From an uncultured bacterium (lineage in GTDB: Bacteria > Pseudomonadota > Alphaproteobacteria > Rs-D84): a stretch of 41,648 bases of DNA. The stretch covers positions 1 through 41,648 of the forward strand of contig CATNBF010000009.1 in NCBI GenBank assembly GCA_950096895.1. The letters run 5' to 3'. Below the pieces are notes generated by a model that made no database searches, was not told the DNA's origin, and saw only the letters and a list, made by a program, of their open reading frames with translations. How positions within the stretch are numbered: the stretch's first letter is position 1; each line of letters opens with the position of its first letter. A program made the translations under genes and the position numbers. Of this stretch, positions 25,606 through 33,600 are shown one piece after another.

Positions 25606-26232
25606 TTATTTCTTCCACACATCTGGAATATCGGCATAGTCGGCCAGTCCCGTCGCTCTCCAATAACAACTATCAACACCTTGGCCCCCGATAATATCTG
25701 GCCAGATTTCGTACAAATATTTGCCTGATTTTGTTCGCGCCGATGGGCCGGACAACTGTGAACAATTCTTAAATGTTTGCAAAAACATACCCTGTTGCAC
25801 ATTACCAGATATATCCCCAAATAATTTATCCCCAATGGATACCAATGATGAACAACCTTCAAATGTCGCCAGGTACATATTCTCTGCGGGTGCGCCCGAA
25901 ATGCGGGCAAACAGTTTTTCGGGAATTTCTGTTAAGCCGGTACAATTTCTAAATGTACTACCAAACATACCCGTGGCAGGTTCCCCAGAAATTCCAGAAA
26001 ATAAATTTCCCGGTATTGATACTAATCCTGAACAACCATAAAAAGTACTATCAAACATCCTTTCTGCCGGGGCCCCAGAAATGCCAGAAAACAAATTTTC
26101 CGGAATTTCTGTTAGACCCGTACAAAAACTAAACGTCCCCAGAAACATTGCGTTTGTTGCCTGGCCATGGATACCATCAAATAAATCATGCGGCAGCTGG
26201 GTTATATTTCCACATGAATTAAACGTGTTCAT
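25606..26232 (-). CDS. BspA-like leucine-rich-repeat protein, C-terminal part of an interrupted gene
   Basis: 208 codons, largely four to five repeats of 37-38 residues with the pattern F..CTGLTEIP.NLFSGISG.PA..MF..TF (e.g. FCTGLTEIPENLFSGISG, CSGLVSIPGNLF, CSSLVSIGDKLF), then a C-terminal cap. This is the BspA-type LRR of host-associated surface proteins. It is in the same frame as the ORF at 26254-26892; the two are separated only by a TAA at 26254-26256 and seven codons, so the ATG at 26232 (inside the LRR start) is probably not a true start. It likely belongs to one long gene with the upstream half. Confidence 0.7.
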   Translation of the reverse strand: MNTFNSCGNITQLPHDLFDGIHGQATNAMFLGTFSFCTGLTEIPENLFSGISGAPAERMFDSTFYGCSGLVSIPGNLFSGISGEPATGMFGSTFRNCTGLTEIPEKLFARISGAPAENMYLATFEGCSSLVSIGDKLFGDISGNVQQGMFLQTFKNCSQLSGPSARTKSGKYLYEIWPDIIGGQGVDSCYWRATGLADYADIPDVWKK

Positions 26233-26253
26233 AAACTTTGGTTGTTCTTCGGA

Positions 26254-26892
26254 TTAGATACCAGAACCAATTGTTGGAAAAACACCACCCAAATTCCCAG
26301 AAATACTGGCAATATTTTGCGGATTGATAAATTGTATTGCCGACAAAAAGTTTTTACTATATCCCGTTGCACGGCCTGTAATTAAAATAGTATACGTCCC
26401 CGGCATAGAATATGTGTGCGTGTATTTTCGTTTTGTTGCCAACGTGCGTTTTAAGATGTCTTGTTGACCATCCCCCCAATCAATCAAAAAATTACCAACC
26501 GCAGATATATTGATATTAAAACTGACGGTATCTGATGACGTCGTAATAAAGAACTTTGCATTTTGTTTAATCAATGTCTCGACCGCCGCCAGTGTCGCCA
26601 CCGTATCTGCCGCCGCCAGCGTGGCGTACGCGCCATTGCCGTAATCCGTCGTCGTCATGCCGTTTAGCATTTCGTTCGCCACGTCCACTGCGGTTAGTAA
26701 ATATTTCATATTGGCGGCGACGCGTGGGTTTTCAAGGGCGGCATTGTACGGCACCGTAATGTCCCACTTTTGTTTGATCGCATTATGAATGTATTCTACA
26801 TTCACCATTTCAGCGGCATCGGCCTGCCCCAGGCACAGCATGGCCACCATGCACATTAATGTGCCACATAAAACTGTCAGAATTCTCTTCAT
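26254..26892 (-). CDS. Exported N-terminal part of the BspA-like surface protein
   Basis: 212 aa. Signal peptide residues 1-27 (CLGQADA-A). A helical segment with Ala-rich repeats (about 50-110) is followed by a PKD/Ig-like beta region (FLIDWGDGQQ, KYTHTYSMPGTYTILITG at about 135-172), and it ends in ASISGNLGGVFPTIGSGI. The reading frame continues past the TAA into the LRR part (seven codons later), so the product would be about 425 aa if uninterrupted. Ribosome site GGGGGA lies eight bases before the ATG. A promoter at 27047-27075 and a structured leader lie upstream. Confidence 0.75.
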   Translation of the reverse strand: MKRILTVLCGTLMCMVAMLCLGQADAAEMVNVEYIHNAIKQKWDITVPYNAALENPRVAANMKYLLTAVDVANEMLNGMTTTDYGNGAYATLAAADTVATLAAVETLIKQNAKFFITTSSDTVSFNINISAVGNFLIDWGDGQQDILKRTLATKRKYTHTYSMPGTYTILITGRATGYSKNFLSAIQFINPQNIASISGNLGGVFPTIGSGI

Positions 26893-26913
26893 TTCTCATT
26901 CCCCCACAATAAA

Positions 26914-27020
26914 AACCACCCTTTGGATTAGGCATAGTGGGCACTTTCAGAAATGGCGGAAATCCGGCGTTTTTGGATATAAAAAAAATGCCCAGTCTAA
27001 AGGGTGGTTTAGATTAGGCA
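26914..27020 (-). promoter_or_regulatory. Structured leader with attenuator-like alternative hairpins
   Basis: On the minus strand, TGCC..TCTAAA pairs with TTTAGA..GGCA, followed by eight Ts (26981-27020): an intrinsic terminator about 20 nt after the predicted start. The loop of that hairpin and its flank, AACCACCCTTT (26999-27009), is also perfectly complementary to AAAGGGTGGTT (26914-26924) further down, itself followed by TTTTTATT. The two pairings cannot coexist. GATTAGGCATAG is present twice (26926-26937, 27012-27023). No riboswitch class is recognised. Confidence 0.55.
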
Positions 27021-27046
27021 TAGGTTATTTTTGTTCTACGCCAGGA

Positions 27047-27075
27047 ATTATAACCGGTTGCGCATTTTTTCACAA
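27047..27075 (-). promoter_or_regulatory. Promoter of the BspA-like gene
   Basis: Minus strand TTGTGA (27070-27075), 17-base spacer, TATAAT (27047-27052). The start would be near 27040, giving a leader of roughly 147 nt that contains the attenuator-like structure. The rest of the 26893-27272 gap holds only this leader and the terminator near 27205-27238. Confidence 0.7.
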
Positions 27076-27204
27076 GTGAATTTTTCTGATATTTTATAAA
27101 TTATTGATAATTGGGATTTATTTGTGGACGCCCCCAACCAATGTCATGGACAGATTTTAACACGACACACAAACGCTGCGCAACCACCATTGTTTACCCC
27201 AAAG

Positions 27205-27238
27205 AAATAAAAAACACCGTCGGTGGTGACCGACGGTG
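27205..27238 (-). terminator. Terminator of the 27273 gene
   Basis: CACCGTCGGT (27215-27224) pairs perfectly with ACCGACGGTG (27229-27238); TTTTTTATTT follows on the minus strand. Confidence 0.88.
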
Positions 27239-27272
27239 GGCTCCCTTCCTTCCGGATTGTCCGGAATTGGTG

Positions 27273-27608
27273 TTATGCCGCCATGGCAATACCGTCTGTG
27301 GCATGACCATCGGCCGCATCCATAATCTTTTTCGCTTCGGCAAAGACCATTTCTTTGACACGTGTGGCCAAAACTTTGGTTTCCAATCCTTCGGCCGCAA
27401 CATCAAAATTGTCGGTCCGGATTTGCAGTGACACATACGCCCCAACCAAAGAATCGCGCGGTAAATCTTCGATTGAACGCGGCGCGTTATTCTGGCCAAT
27501 TTGCAATTCATCACTTAACGAAACGATTTGCCGTTCTGAATTCACCCAAACTGTCGTCGTCAGGACTTTATTCAGGGCAATCATGATTTCTTTGATGTTT
27601 TTCTGCAT
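27273..27608 (-). CDS. Hypothetical 111-aa protein
   Basis: No family recognised. Predicted mixed alpha/beta: N-terminal helix (MQKNIKEIMIALNKVLTTTV), a beta-rich centre (SERQIVSLSDEL, VGAYVSLQIRTDNFDVAAEG) and a C-terminal helix rich in Lys/Ala/Glu. No signal peptide, so cytoplasmic. It is monocistronic: a strong ribosome site GGGGGGA seven bases before the ATG, a promoter at 27772-27801 and a strong terminator after the stop. The long leader of about 157 nt with a CAGAAAT/ATTTCTG hairpin is unusual. Confidence 0.75.
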   Translation of the reverse strand: MQKNIKEIMIALNKVLTTTVWVNSERQIVSLSDELQIGQNNAPRSIEDLPRDSLVGAYVSLQIRTDNFDVAAEGLETKVLATRVKEMVFAEAKKIMDAADGHATDGIAMAA

Positions 27609-27771
27609 ATTGCATTCCCCCCAATGTGGTTCGAAATCAAAAATCGACGCCAGTTTTTGTATTTACAAAAGCCTTGATCAAATTTTTTGTTTTCCTTTGT
27701 TTTTCGGCAGAAATCCGGTTTCAAGGCGAATTTCTGGGCTTTTTTGTTATTTCTTCCTTGTCTATACACGA

Positions 27772-27801
27772 ATCATAGAACAAAAACGAATCGCTGGTCA
27801 A
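27772..27801 (-). promoter_or_regulatory. Promoter of the 27273-27608 gene
   Basis: Minus strand TTGACC (27796-27801), 18-base spacer, TATGAT (27772-27777). It is back to back with the mraZ promoter; the 27609-27964 gap holds these two promoters and the long leader only. Confidence 0.6.
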
Positions 27802-27871
27802 GCGAAAAATGATTTTATTTGAATTTTATTTACAAAACCATAAAATACCATAAAAAGACTATTGTTTGTCA

Positions 27872-27900
27872 TTGACAACCAAATACACCCGTGCTATGGT
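27872..27900 (+). promoter_or_regulatory. Promoter of mraZ
   Basis: TTGACA (27872-27877), 17-base spacer, TATGGT (27895-27900); start predicted about 27907, leaving a leader of about 58 nt. Confidence 0.75.
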
Positions 27901-27964
27901 CTTAATCAAAGCCGTATATACACCGGGGCGTACGGTCCAATAAACGTAAAGAAAAATAATCGAA

Positions 27965-28414
27965 ATGTCGTTATTTCTCTCTTCTTATGAAAATCGTTTG
28001 GATACCAAGGGACGTATTTCCGTCCCGGCGGCTTTTCGGGCGGCGGTTGCCGGGGATAAATTCGCTGGCGTTGTTTTATTTCGTTCTTTTACCGCCAACT
28101 GTATCGAAGGTGTATCGATGACCCGCATGGAACAATTGGCCACCGCCACAGATCAAATGGGCGTCTTTGACAGCGAATTGGACGATTTATCGGCCATGCT
28201 GTTTGCAGATGCACGACCATTGGCCTTTGATGTCACCGGCCGTATTATTTTACCCCCAGATTTATTGGCACATGCCGGCATAACCGACACGGCGATCTTT
28301 GTTGGGCGGGGTATGGGCTTTCAAATTTGGAATCCCGCCGCATTCCGCGCGGCCCAGGATAAATCACTGGAAAACCTGCGACGGGCCCGACCAAATTTGA
28401 AAATTTCTGGATAA
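27965..28414 (+). CDS. mraZ: MraZ transcriptional regulator
   Basis: 149 aa with two AbrB-like SpoVT/MraZ halves: DTKGRISVP at 13-21 and DVTGRIILPP starting at 89, the duplicated D-x-K/T-G-R signature of MraZ, the DNA-binding regulator of the division and cell wall cluster. Here no rsmH/mraW, ftsL or ftsI follows: a terminator comes 38 bases after the stop, so mraZ is detached from its usual operon. Start Met precedes SLFLSSYENRL, typical of the family. No GGGTG-like MraZ binding boxes were obvious near the promoter. Confidence 0.93.
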   Translation: MSLFLSSYENRLDTKGRISVPAAFRAAVAGDKFAGVVLFRSFTANCIEGVSMTRMEQLATATDQMGVFDSELDDLSAMLFADARPLAFDVTGRIILPPDLLAHAGITDTAIFVGRGMGFQIWNPAAFRAAQDKSLENLRRARPNLKISG

Positions 28415-28451
28415 CAAACCTATGTATTTTAGGGGCAACGTGATTTATTCT

Positions 28452-28478
28452 ATATCCCGTGTTTGGGATATTTTTTTA
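28452..28478 (+). terminator. Terminator of mraZ
   Basis: ATATCCC-gtgttt-GGGATAT followed by seven Ts. Confidence 0.85.
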
Positions 28479-28522
28479 TTTATGATCAATTTCATTATTA
28501 CAAACCATAGGGAGAAAAAATC

Positions 28523-28768
28523 ATGACGCATGAAGATATTTGGATGGCCATTGAACAATTTGCAACCGCACACCAGATGTCGTGTTCCGGTCTGGCAAAA
28601 TGCAGTGGACTGGACCCCACCACATTTAACCGCAGCAAGCGTTACTCTAAAGAAGGCAAACCCCGCTGGCCTTCGATGCACAGTCTGTCCAAGATATTGG
28701 CATCAACCGGATCAAATATCGGCGAATTTGCCCGTTTTATTCCCCAATCAGATCAACAAAAAGACTAA
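28523..28768 (+). CDS. HTH regulator resembling the N-terminus of S24/LexA-like repressors
   Basis: 81 aa. The segment SGLAKCSGLDPTTFNRSKRY (residues about 22-41) with downstream RWPSMHSLSKIL is the characteristic HTH_XRE-type domain found at the N-terminus of alphaproteobacterial S24-peptidase repressors, which are normally about 210-240 aa. The protein ends right after the HTH, so no peptidase domain is present, and the stop is followed directly by a terminator, so the end is not a downstream frameshift hidden in adjacent DNA. AGGGAG eight bases before the ATG is a strong ribosome site. DNA binding is inferred; targets are unknown. Confidence 0.82.
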   Translation: MTHEDIWMAIEQFATAHQMSCSGLAKCSGLDPTTFNRSKRYSKEGKPRWPSMHSLSKILASTGSNIGEFARFIPQSDQQKD

Positions 28769-28770
28769 AC

Positions 28771-28796
28771 AAAATCCCGCCAAATGGCGGGATTTT
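28771..28796. terminator. Bidirectional terminator between the HTH gene and plsX
   Basis: AAAATCCCGCC-AAAT-GGCGGGATTTT, perfect 11-bp stem with A/T runs on both sides. The plsX stop codon lies inside its distal end. Confidence 0.85.
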
Positions 28797-29862
28797 ATTG
28801 TGGCATCTCCATCAACTTTTTCTTGATCGGTGCCATCTTTTTTACATACGCCCCAATTTTCTTGTATACATTAGATTTGGTCAGTTCCAGCGCACTGCGT
28901 ATCGCATTGGAAAACGCCAACGCATCACTGTTCCCGTGGGTTTTGATTGCAAATCCGCGCAAGCCCAAGAACATCGCCCCGGCATATGAACGCGGATCAA
29001 TTTTGTTCTTTAACCGCTTGAACATATGAACCAAGAAAAACGCCCCGATAATGGCCAAGACCGATTTTTTCAAGTTTTCAACCAATACGCGCTTGATCAA
29101 TCGGGCGGTTCCTTCGACCGTTTTTAACACAATGTTCCCGGTGAATCCATCGGTCACAACAACCTGGACGTTACCAGCACTAATATCTGTGCCTTCGACA
29201 AAGCCAATATAATTATAGGGTAATTTTGATTTATTATCCGCCAGCAATTTATTCAACCGTTGCAGTGTTTCATTCCCCTTGGTGTCTTCTTCACCAATGT
29301 TCAAAATCCCCAATTTCGGATTCGGCATATGACCGATCACGTCGGCATACACACTGCCCAGCAAGGCAAAATCAAACAAATTTTCGGCATCACATTGAAC
29401 GTTTGCCCCCAAATCCAACATGACCACACGTGAATCACCACCACCTGATGGCAACATCGTTGTAATCGCCGGCCGTGAAATCCCATCTACGGTTTTCAAT
29501 GCCAACTTTGCCAACGACATTAAGACACCCGTGTTCCCAGCACTGATCACTGCGGTTGAATTTCCATCCCGCACGTCCTTGATCGCCATATACATGGATG
29601 TATTTTGGGCGTGGCGAATAACATCGCGCACTTTATCTGTTCCTTTGATGGCATCAGGGGCATTAATAATTTCACAATTACGCGCCACACGGGGATATTT
29701 GGCCATCATTTTGCGTAATACTTTCTCGTCTCCAAAAACGCGAAAGAATGCAACATCATCACCATTTTGAAACAAGAACTGATTCATTCCACCCAAGACG
29801 GCACCTGGGGCCTTGTCCCCGCCCATCGCATCAATAGAAATAATTTGTTTTTCGCCAGACAT
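28795..29862 (-). CDS. plsX: Phosphate acyltransferase PlsX
   Basis: 355-aa enzyme that makes acyl-phosphate from acyl-ACP, the first step of phospholipid synthesis with PlsY. Family landmarks: IDAMGGDKAPG at the N-terminus, VISAGNTGVLM, DLGANVQCD, NIGEEDTKGNE and DGFTGNIVLKTVEG. Length is normal. It follows rpmF, as in many bacteria (rpmF-plsX), but a hairpin with a T-run sits between and the start codon comes only a few bases after, with no ribosome site, so expression may depend on read-through or unusual initiation. Confidence 0.95.
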   Translation of the reverse strand: MSGEKQIISIDAMGGDKAPGAVLGGMNQFLFQNGDDVAFFRVFGDEKVLRKMMAKYPRVARNCEIINAPDAIKGTDKVRDVIRHAQNTSMYMAIKDVRDGNSTAVISAGNTGVLMSLAKLALKTVDGISRPAITTMLPSGGGDSRVVMLDLGANVQCDAENLFDFALLGSVYADVIGHMPNPKLGILNIGEEDTKGNETLQRLNKLLADNKSKLPYNYIGFVEGTDISAGNVQVVVTDGFTGNIVLKTVEGTARLIKRVLVENLKKSVLAIIGAFFLVHMFKRLKNKIDPRSYAGAMFLGLRGFAIKTHGNSDALAFSNAIRSALELTKSNVYKKIGAYVKKMAPIKKKLMEMPQ

Positions 29863-29909
29863 TTTAATAAAAAAAGCAGAAAGGCCCTTTTACCTGGCCG
29901 CTTCTGCTT
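29863..29909 (-). terminator. Terminator or attenuator between rpmF and plsX
   Basis: AAGCAGAA plus GGCC arms (29874-29886 with 29896-29909, imperfect) followed by TTTTTTT on the minus strand, ending directly at the plsX start codon. Confidence 0.7.
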
Positions 29910-29928
29910 ATATCCTTGGTTGTCGAAA

Positions 29929-30078
29929 TTATTTTGACCCACAGGCCGGACAAACATGATGCGGACGCTTTTTTTCACCGCATGCCTTGCACACTGTGGA
30001 CGGCATAATGCTTAACGCATCGTGAGAACGACGCTGGGCCGTACGTGCTTTACTTGTTTTACTTTTTGGCGTTGCCAT
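29929..30078 (-). CDS. rpmF: 50S ribosomal protein L32
   Basis: 49 aa: MATPKSKTSKARTAQRRSHD at the N-terminus, then CKACG and CPACG at residues 30-34 and 43-47, the two CxxC zinc-knuckle pairs of C-containing L32 proteins, consistent with zinc binding. Small ribosomal large-subunit protein. AAGGA ribosome site before the ATG and a promoter at 30109-30136. It starts the rpmF-plsX unit. Confidence 0.95.
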   Translation of the reverse strand: MATPKSKTSKARTAQRRSHDALSIMPSTVCKACGEKKRPHHVCPACGSK

Positions 30079-30108
30079 TTTACAATCCTTTTTTATTTTA
30101 CGTTTGAT

Positions 30109-30136
30109 ATTTTATTAAAAACTTCCGCTTTTGCAA
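30109..30136 (-). promoter_or_regulatory. Promoter of rpmF
   Basis: Minus strand TTGCAA (30131-30136), 16-base spacer, TAAAAT (30109-30114). Confidence 0.6.
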
Positions 30137-30144
30137 GAAAAAGT

Positions 30145-30543
30145 TTAATCGGACACAACCTGGGCGACAAACACGCCATGATTATGCAACAGACCGATCA
30201 CCGCACTATGGTCATCCAGCCCCAGATAAAACTTATACCCTGCTTGTTCCAAGGCAGCGACCGTCGCCACCTTAAACTCTGCCGTTGTGCCCGGGTAATC
30301 ATGCGGTTTGCAAAATACCCGTTTTGGGATATGGGGTAAATATTGATTGATAAACGCTTCAACCTTTGCTTGCCCCATGGCCCACCGCCCTGTGATAAAG
30401 ACAATTGTAAAATCGCGCCCCAGTGTTTCCAAGACCCGAATCATGTTTTCATTCGGTTCACCAAAACGATCATAATTGGCAATGGCAAACTTCTTTGACA
30501 CAACACCGTCAATATCACAAAAAATGGCGGGAATTTCTGACAT
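30145..30543 (-). CDS. HAD-superfamily hydrolase (polynucleotide phosphatase-like)
   Basis: 132 aa. Motif I FCDIDGVV carries D10 and D12. Motif II is TGR in VFITGRWAMG, and late acidic motif GLDDHSAVI is the HAD motif IV. There is no cap domain in this short chain. It resembles small HAD phosphatases related to the polynucleotide 3'-phosphatase/acid phosphatase group, but the substrate is not known. The start is taken at 30543; an in-frame ATG at 30576 lies inside a hairpin and adds 11 residues. It lies downstream of rpoC and is probably co-transcribed. Confidence 0.78.
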   Translation of the reverse strand: MSEIPAIFCDIDGVVSKKFAIANYDRFGEPNENMIRVLETLGRDFTIVFITGRWAMGQAKVEAFINQYLPHIPKRVFCKPHDYPGTTAEFKVATVAALEQAGYKFYLGLDDHSAVIGLLHNHGVFVAQVVSD

Positions 30544-30559
30544 ATTTTTCACTTTTTTT

Positions 30560-30587
30560 GTCGGCGCGGTAATCATACCGCACCGAC
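30560..30587. other. Perfect hairpin between rpoC and the HAD gene
   Basis: GTCGGCGCGGT (30560-30570) and ACCGCACCGAC (30577-30587) form an 11-bp stem with one G-T wobble, 13 bases after the rpoC stop on the minus strand. No T-tract follows, so it may act as a partial terminator, RNase site or stabiliser. Confidence 0.55.
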
Positions 30588-30600
30588 ATCAAGATATCAC

Positions 30601-33600
30601 CTAGATATCCAGCAGCTGCTGCTGATCACCACCTTCGCGGGCCAGCTTTTCTGCCTTTTCTTCTTCCTTGGCGATTTCACGAACACGGCGCACATATGCC
30701 CCCGTCCCCAGCGGAATCAGACGACCCACAATCAGGTTTTCATTCACCCCAATCAGTTTATCTGTCGCCCCACTGATCGCGGCATCAACCAACACCTTAG
30801 TCGTTTGTTGGAACGACGCATTGGAAATGAATGAACGCGATGTCAACGATGCACGTGTTAATCCAACCAAGACCTGGGACGCTTCGGCAACACGATTACC
30901 TTCACGCGCCACACGGGCATTTTCTTCTTCGAAATCAACACGGTCAACAACCTGGCCCATTAAAAAGCCTGTATCGCCCGGATTAGAAATTTCCACACGC
31001 CGTGTCATTTCGCGGATGACAATTTCCAAGTGCTTGTCGTTGATGGCCACACCCTGTAAACGGTAAACCTGTTGAATCTGATCTACCATAAATGTCGCCA
31101 GGGCTTTTTGTCCCAAGATACGTAAAATATCCTGCGGGACCGGATCCCCATCGACCAGCTTTTCTGCCTTTTTCACGGTATCCCCACTGCGCACCAACAG
31201 GTTTGTTCCCTTTGGCACCGCATATTCAACCGGGGCTGTGCCATCATCCGGTTCAATACGGATAATGATCTTGGCCTTGGCATCTTCCAGTTCAACAGTC
31301 CCATCAATATCAGCCAGCAATGCCGGATTGGTCGGACGGCGCACTTCTAACAATTCGTTAACACGTGGCAGACCGCCGGTAATATCGCTGGTACGTTTGG
31401 TTTGAACCGGAATACGCGCCAGAACATCCCCCGCCGACACGTGATCGCCATTGGCCACGTTCAGCACCGAATAAATCGGCAACAGGTATTCCGCAATCTT
31501 TTTCCCGCCCAGTGATATCACATCACCTGCATCGTTAACCAATCGGATCGCAGGTTGCAATGCCTTTTTGGTATTTGATTTCCAGTTGATAACCTTGCGT
31601 GAAACAATACCGGTCATCCCGTCAACTTCTTCTTGGAACGATACATTTTCAACCAAGTCATTAAAGTTAACGATACCGTTTTTTTCTGCGATGATAATGT
31701 TGGAATACGGATCCCATTCGGCCACTTTCGCGCCCTTTTCAACCGTGTCCCCGTCATTGACAATCAACATAGACGCATACGGCAGATTGGCCGCAAACAA
31801 TTTGTCACCCTTGTCATCAACCACCGACAGTTCACCATTACGCGACAGCACCACAACACGACCGGCAGAATTCTTGATCGTATTAACACCCGTCAGTTTG
31901 ATTTTACCGGATACAGGAACTTCGATAAAGTGACTTTCTGCACCACCAGAGGCAATACCACCAATATGGAAGGTACGCAACGTCAGCTGGGTTCCCGGTT
32001 CACCAATCGATTGACCCGCGATAACACCGACCGCTTCGCCCACATGAACCAATGTTCCATGGGACAAGTCCATCCCATAACATTTCGCGCACAACCCATC
32101 ACTGCAACAGGTCAGCACACTGCGCACATCCACAGACGGCAATCCTGATTCATTGATTTGCTTGGCTGCGGCTTTGGTGATCAAATCACCCGCTTTGACA
32201 ATAACTTCCTTGGAAATCGGATGAACAATGTCATGCGCCGCAGTCCGCCCCAGCACCACATCCCCCAGTGCCACCGACAGGGTCGATCCCTGGTACACTG
32301 GTTTCGCAGTGATGTATTCGGTTGTGCCGCAATCCACTTCTGTAATAACAGTATTCTTGGCCAATTCCACCAAACGACGGGTCAAATACCCCGCGTCCGC
32401 GGTCTTTAACGCCGTATCCGACATACCCTTACGCGCACCGTGGGTGGACGTAAAGTATTCAGACATGGTCAAGCCTTCCTTAAAGTTCGAGATAATCGGA
32501 ACTTCGATAATTGATCCATCGGGCTTCTGCATCATACCACGCATACCGGCCAACTGCTGAATCTGACCTTTGGATCCACGGGCACCCGACAACGCCATCA
32601 TCAAAATAGAATTCCAATTGTCGCCTGTGGTCTTACCCAGTGCCGCATAGGCCAAGTCACCCAACTTTTCGGTTGTGTTCTGCCACAAGTCGACCAATTT
32701 GTTGTAACGTTCACCGTTACTTAACAAACCGTTTTGATACTGCTGCTCGATTTCTTCGGCGGCTTTTTCGGCATTGGCAATCATGTCTTTCTTTTCCGTG
32801 GGGATGACAATATCATCAAACCCAATGGAAATACCACTGCGTGCCGCTTGTTCAAAGCCCGTATTCTTTAACGCATCGGCCAGCAAGATCATATCTTTAT
32901 CGCCACAGCGTTCATATGTTGTCGCCAACAAAGCCTTAATTTCCTTAACCGGCATAACTTTGTTTACCAAATCGAACGGCATCTTGTCAGATTTCGGTAA
33001 CAATTCACCCAAGATCATACGTCCAGCCGTTGTTTGATAAATCTTGCCATTGATACGTGCCACGATCGGCGTGTGTAACGTGATCGTTTTGCTTTCCAAG
33101 GCCAATTTGACTTCGTCCATATTGGCGAAACGCGGTGACTTTTCGTTGTGTTCCCCATTGATCAAGGAGATATAGTATACCCCCAACACCATGTCTTGGG
33201 ACGGTACCGTCATCGGTTCCCCATTGGCCGGCGACAAAACGTTATTGGTGGCCAACATCAATGTGCGTGCTTCTAATTGCGCTTCTAATGAAATCGGCAC
33301 GTGAACAGACATCTGGTCACCGTCAAAGTCCGCGTTAAAGCCTTTACAGACCAACGGGTGCAAACGAATGGCCTTGCCTTCGATCAAAACCGGTTCAAAC
33401 GCCAACATTGACAATCTGTGCAACGACGGCGCACGGTTTAACAAAACCGGGTGTTGATAGATAACTTTTTCCAGGATTTCCCAAACGATATCTTCGCCAT
33501 TTTCCACCATCTTGCGGGCGGTTTTCAATGTGTTCGCATAATCCCCCGCCAACAGTCGCGCGAAAACGAACGGTTTGAATAATTCCAGTGCCATTGTTTT

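Noticed and set aside
27581..27769. 62-codon basic frame across the leader of the 27608 gene
   Set aside because: It overlaps the leader and the start of the 111-aa gene, has no ribosome site and looks like a low-complexity chance frame.
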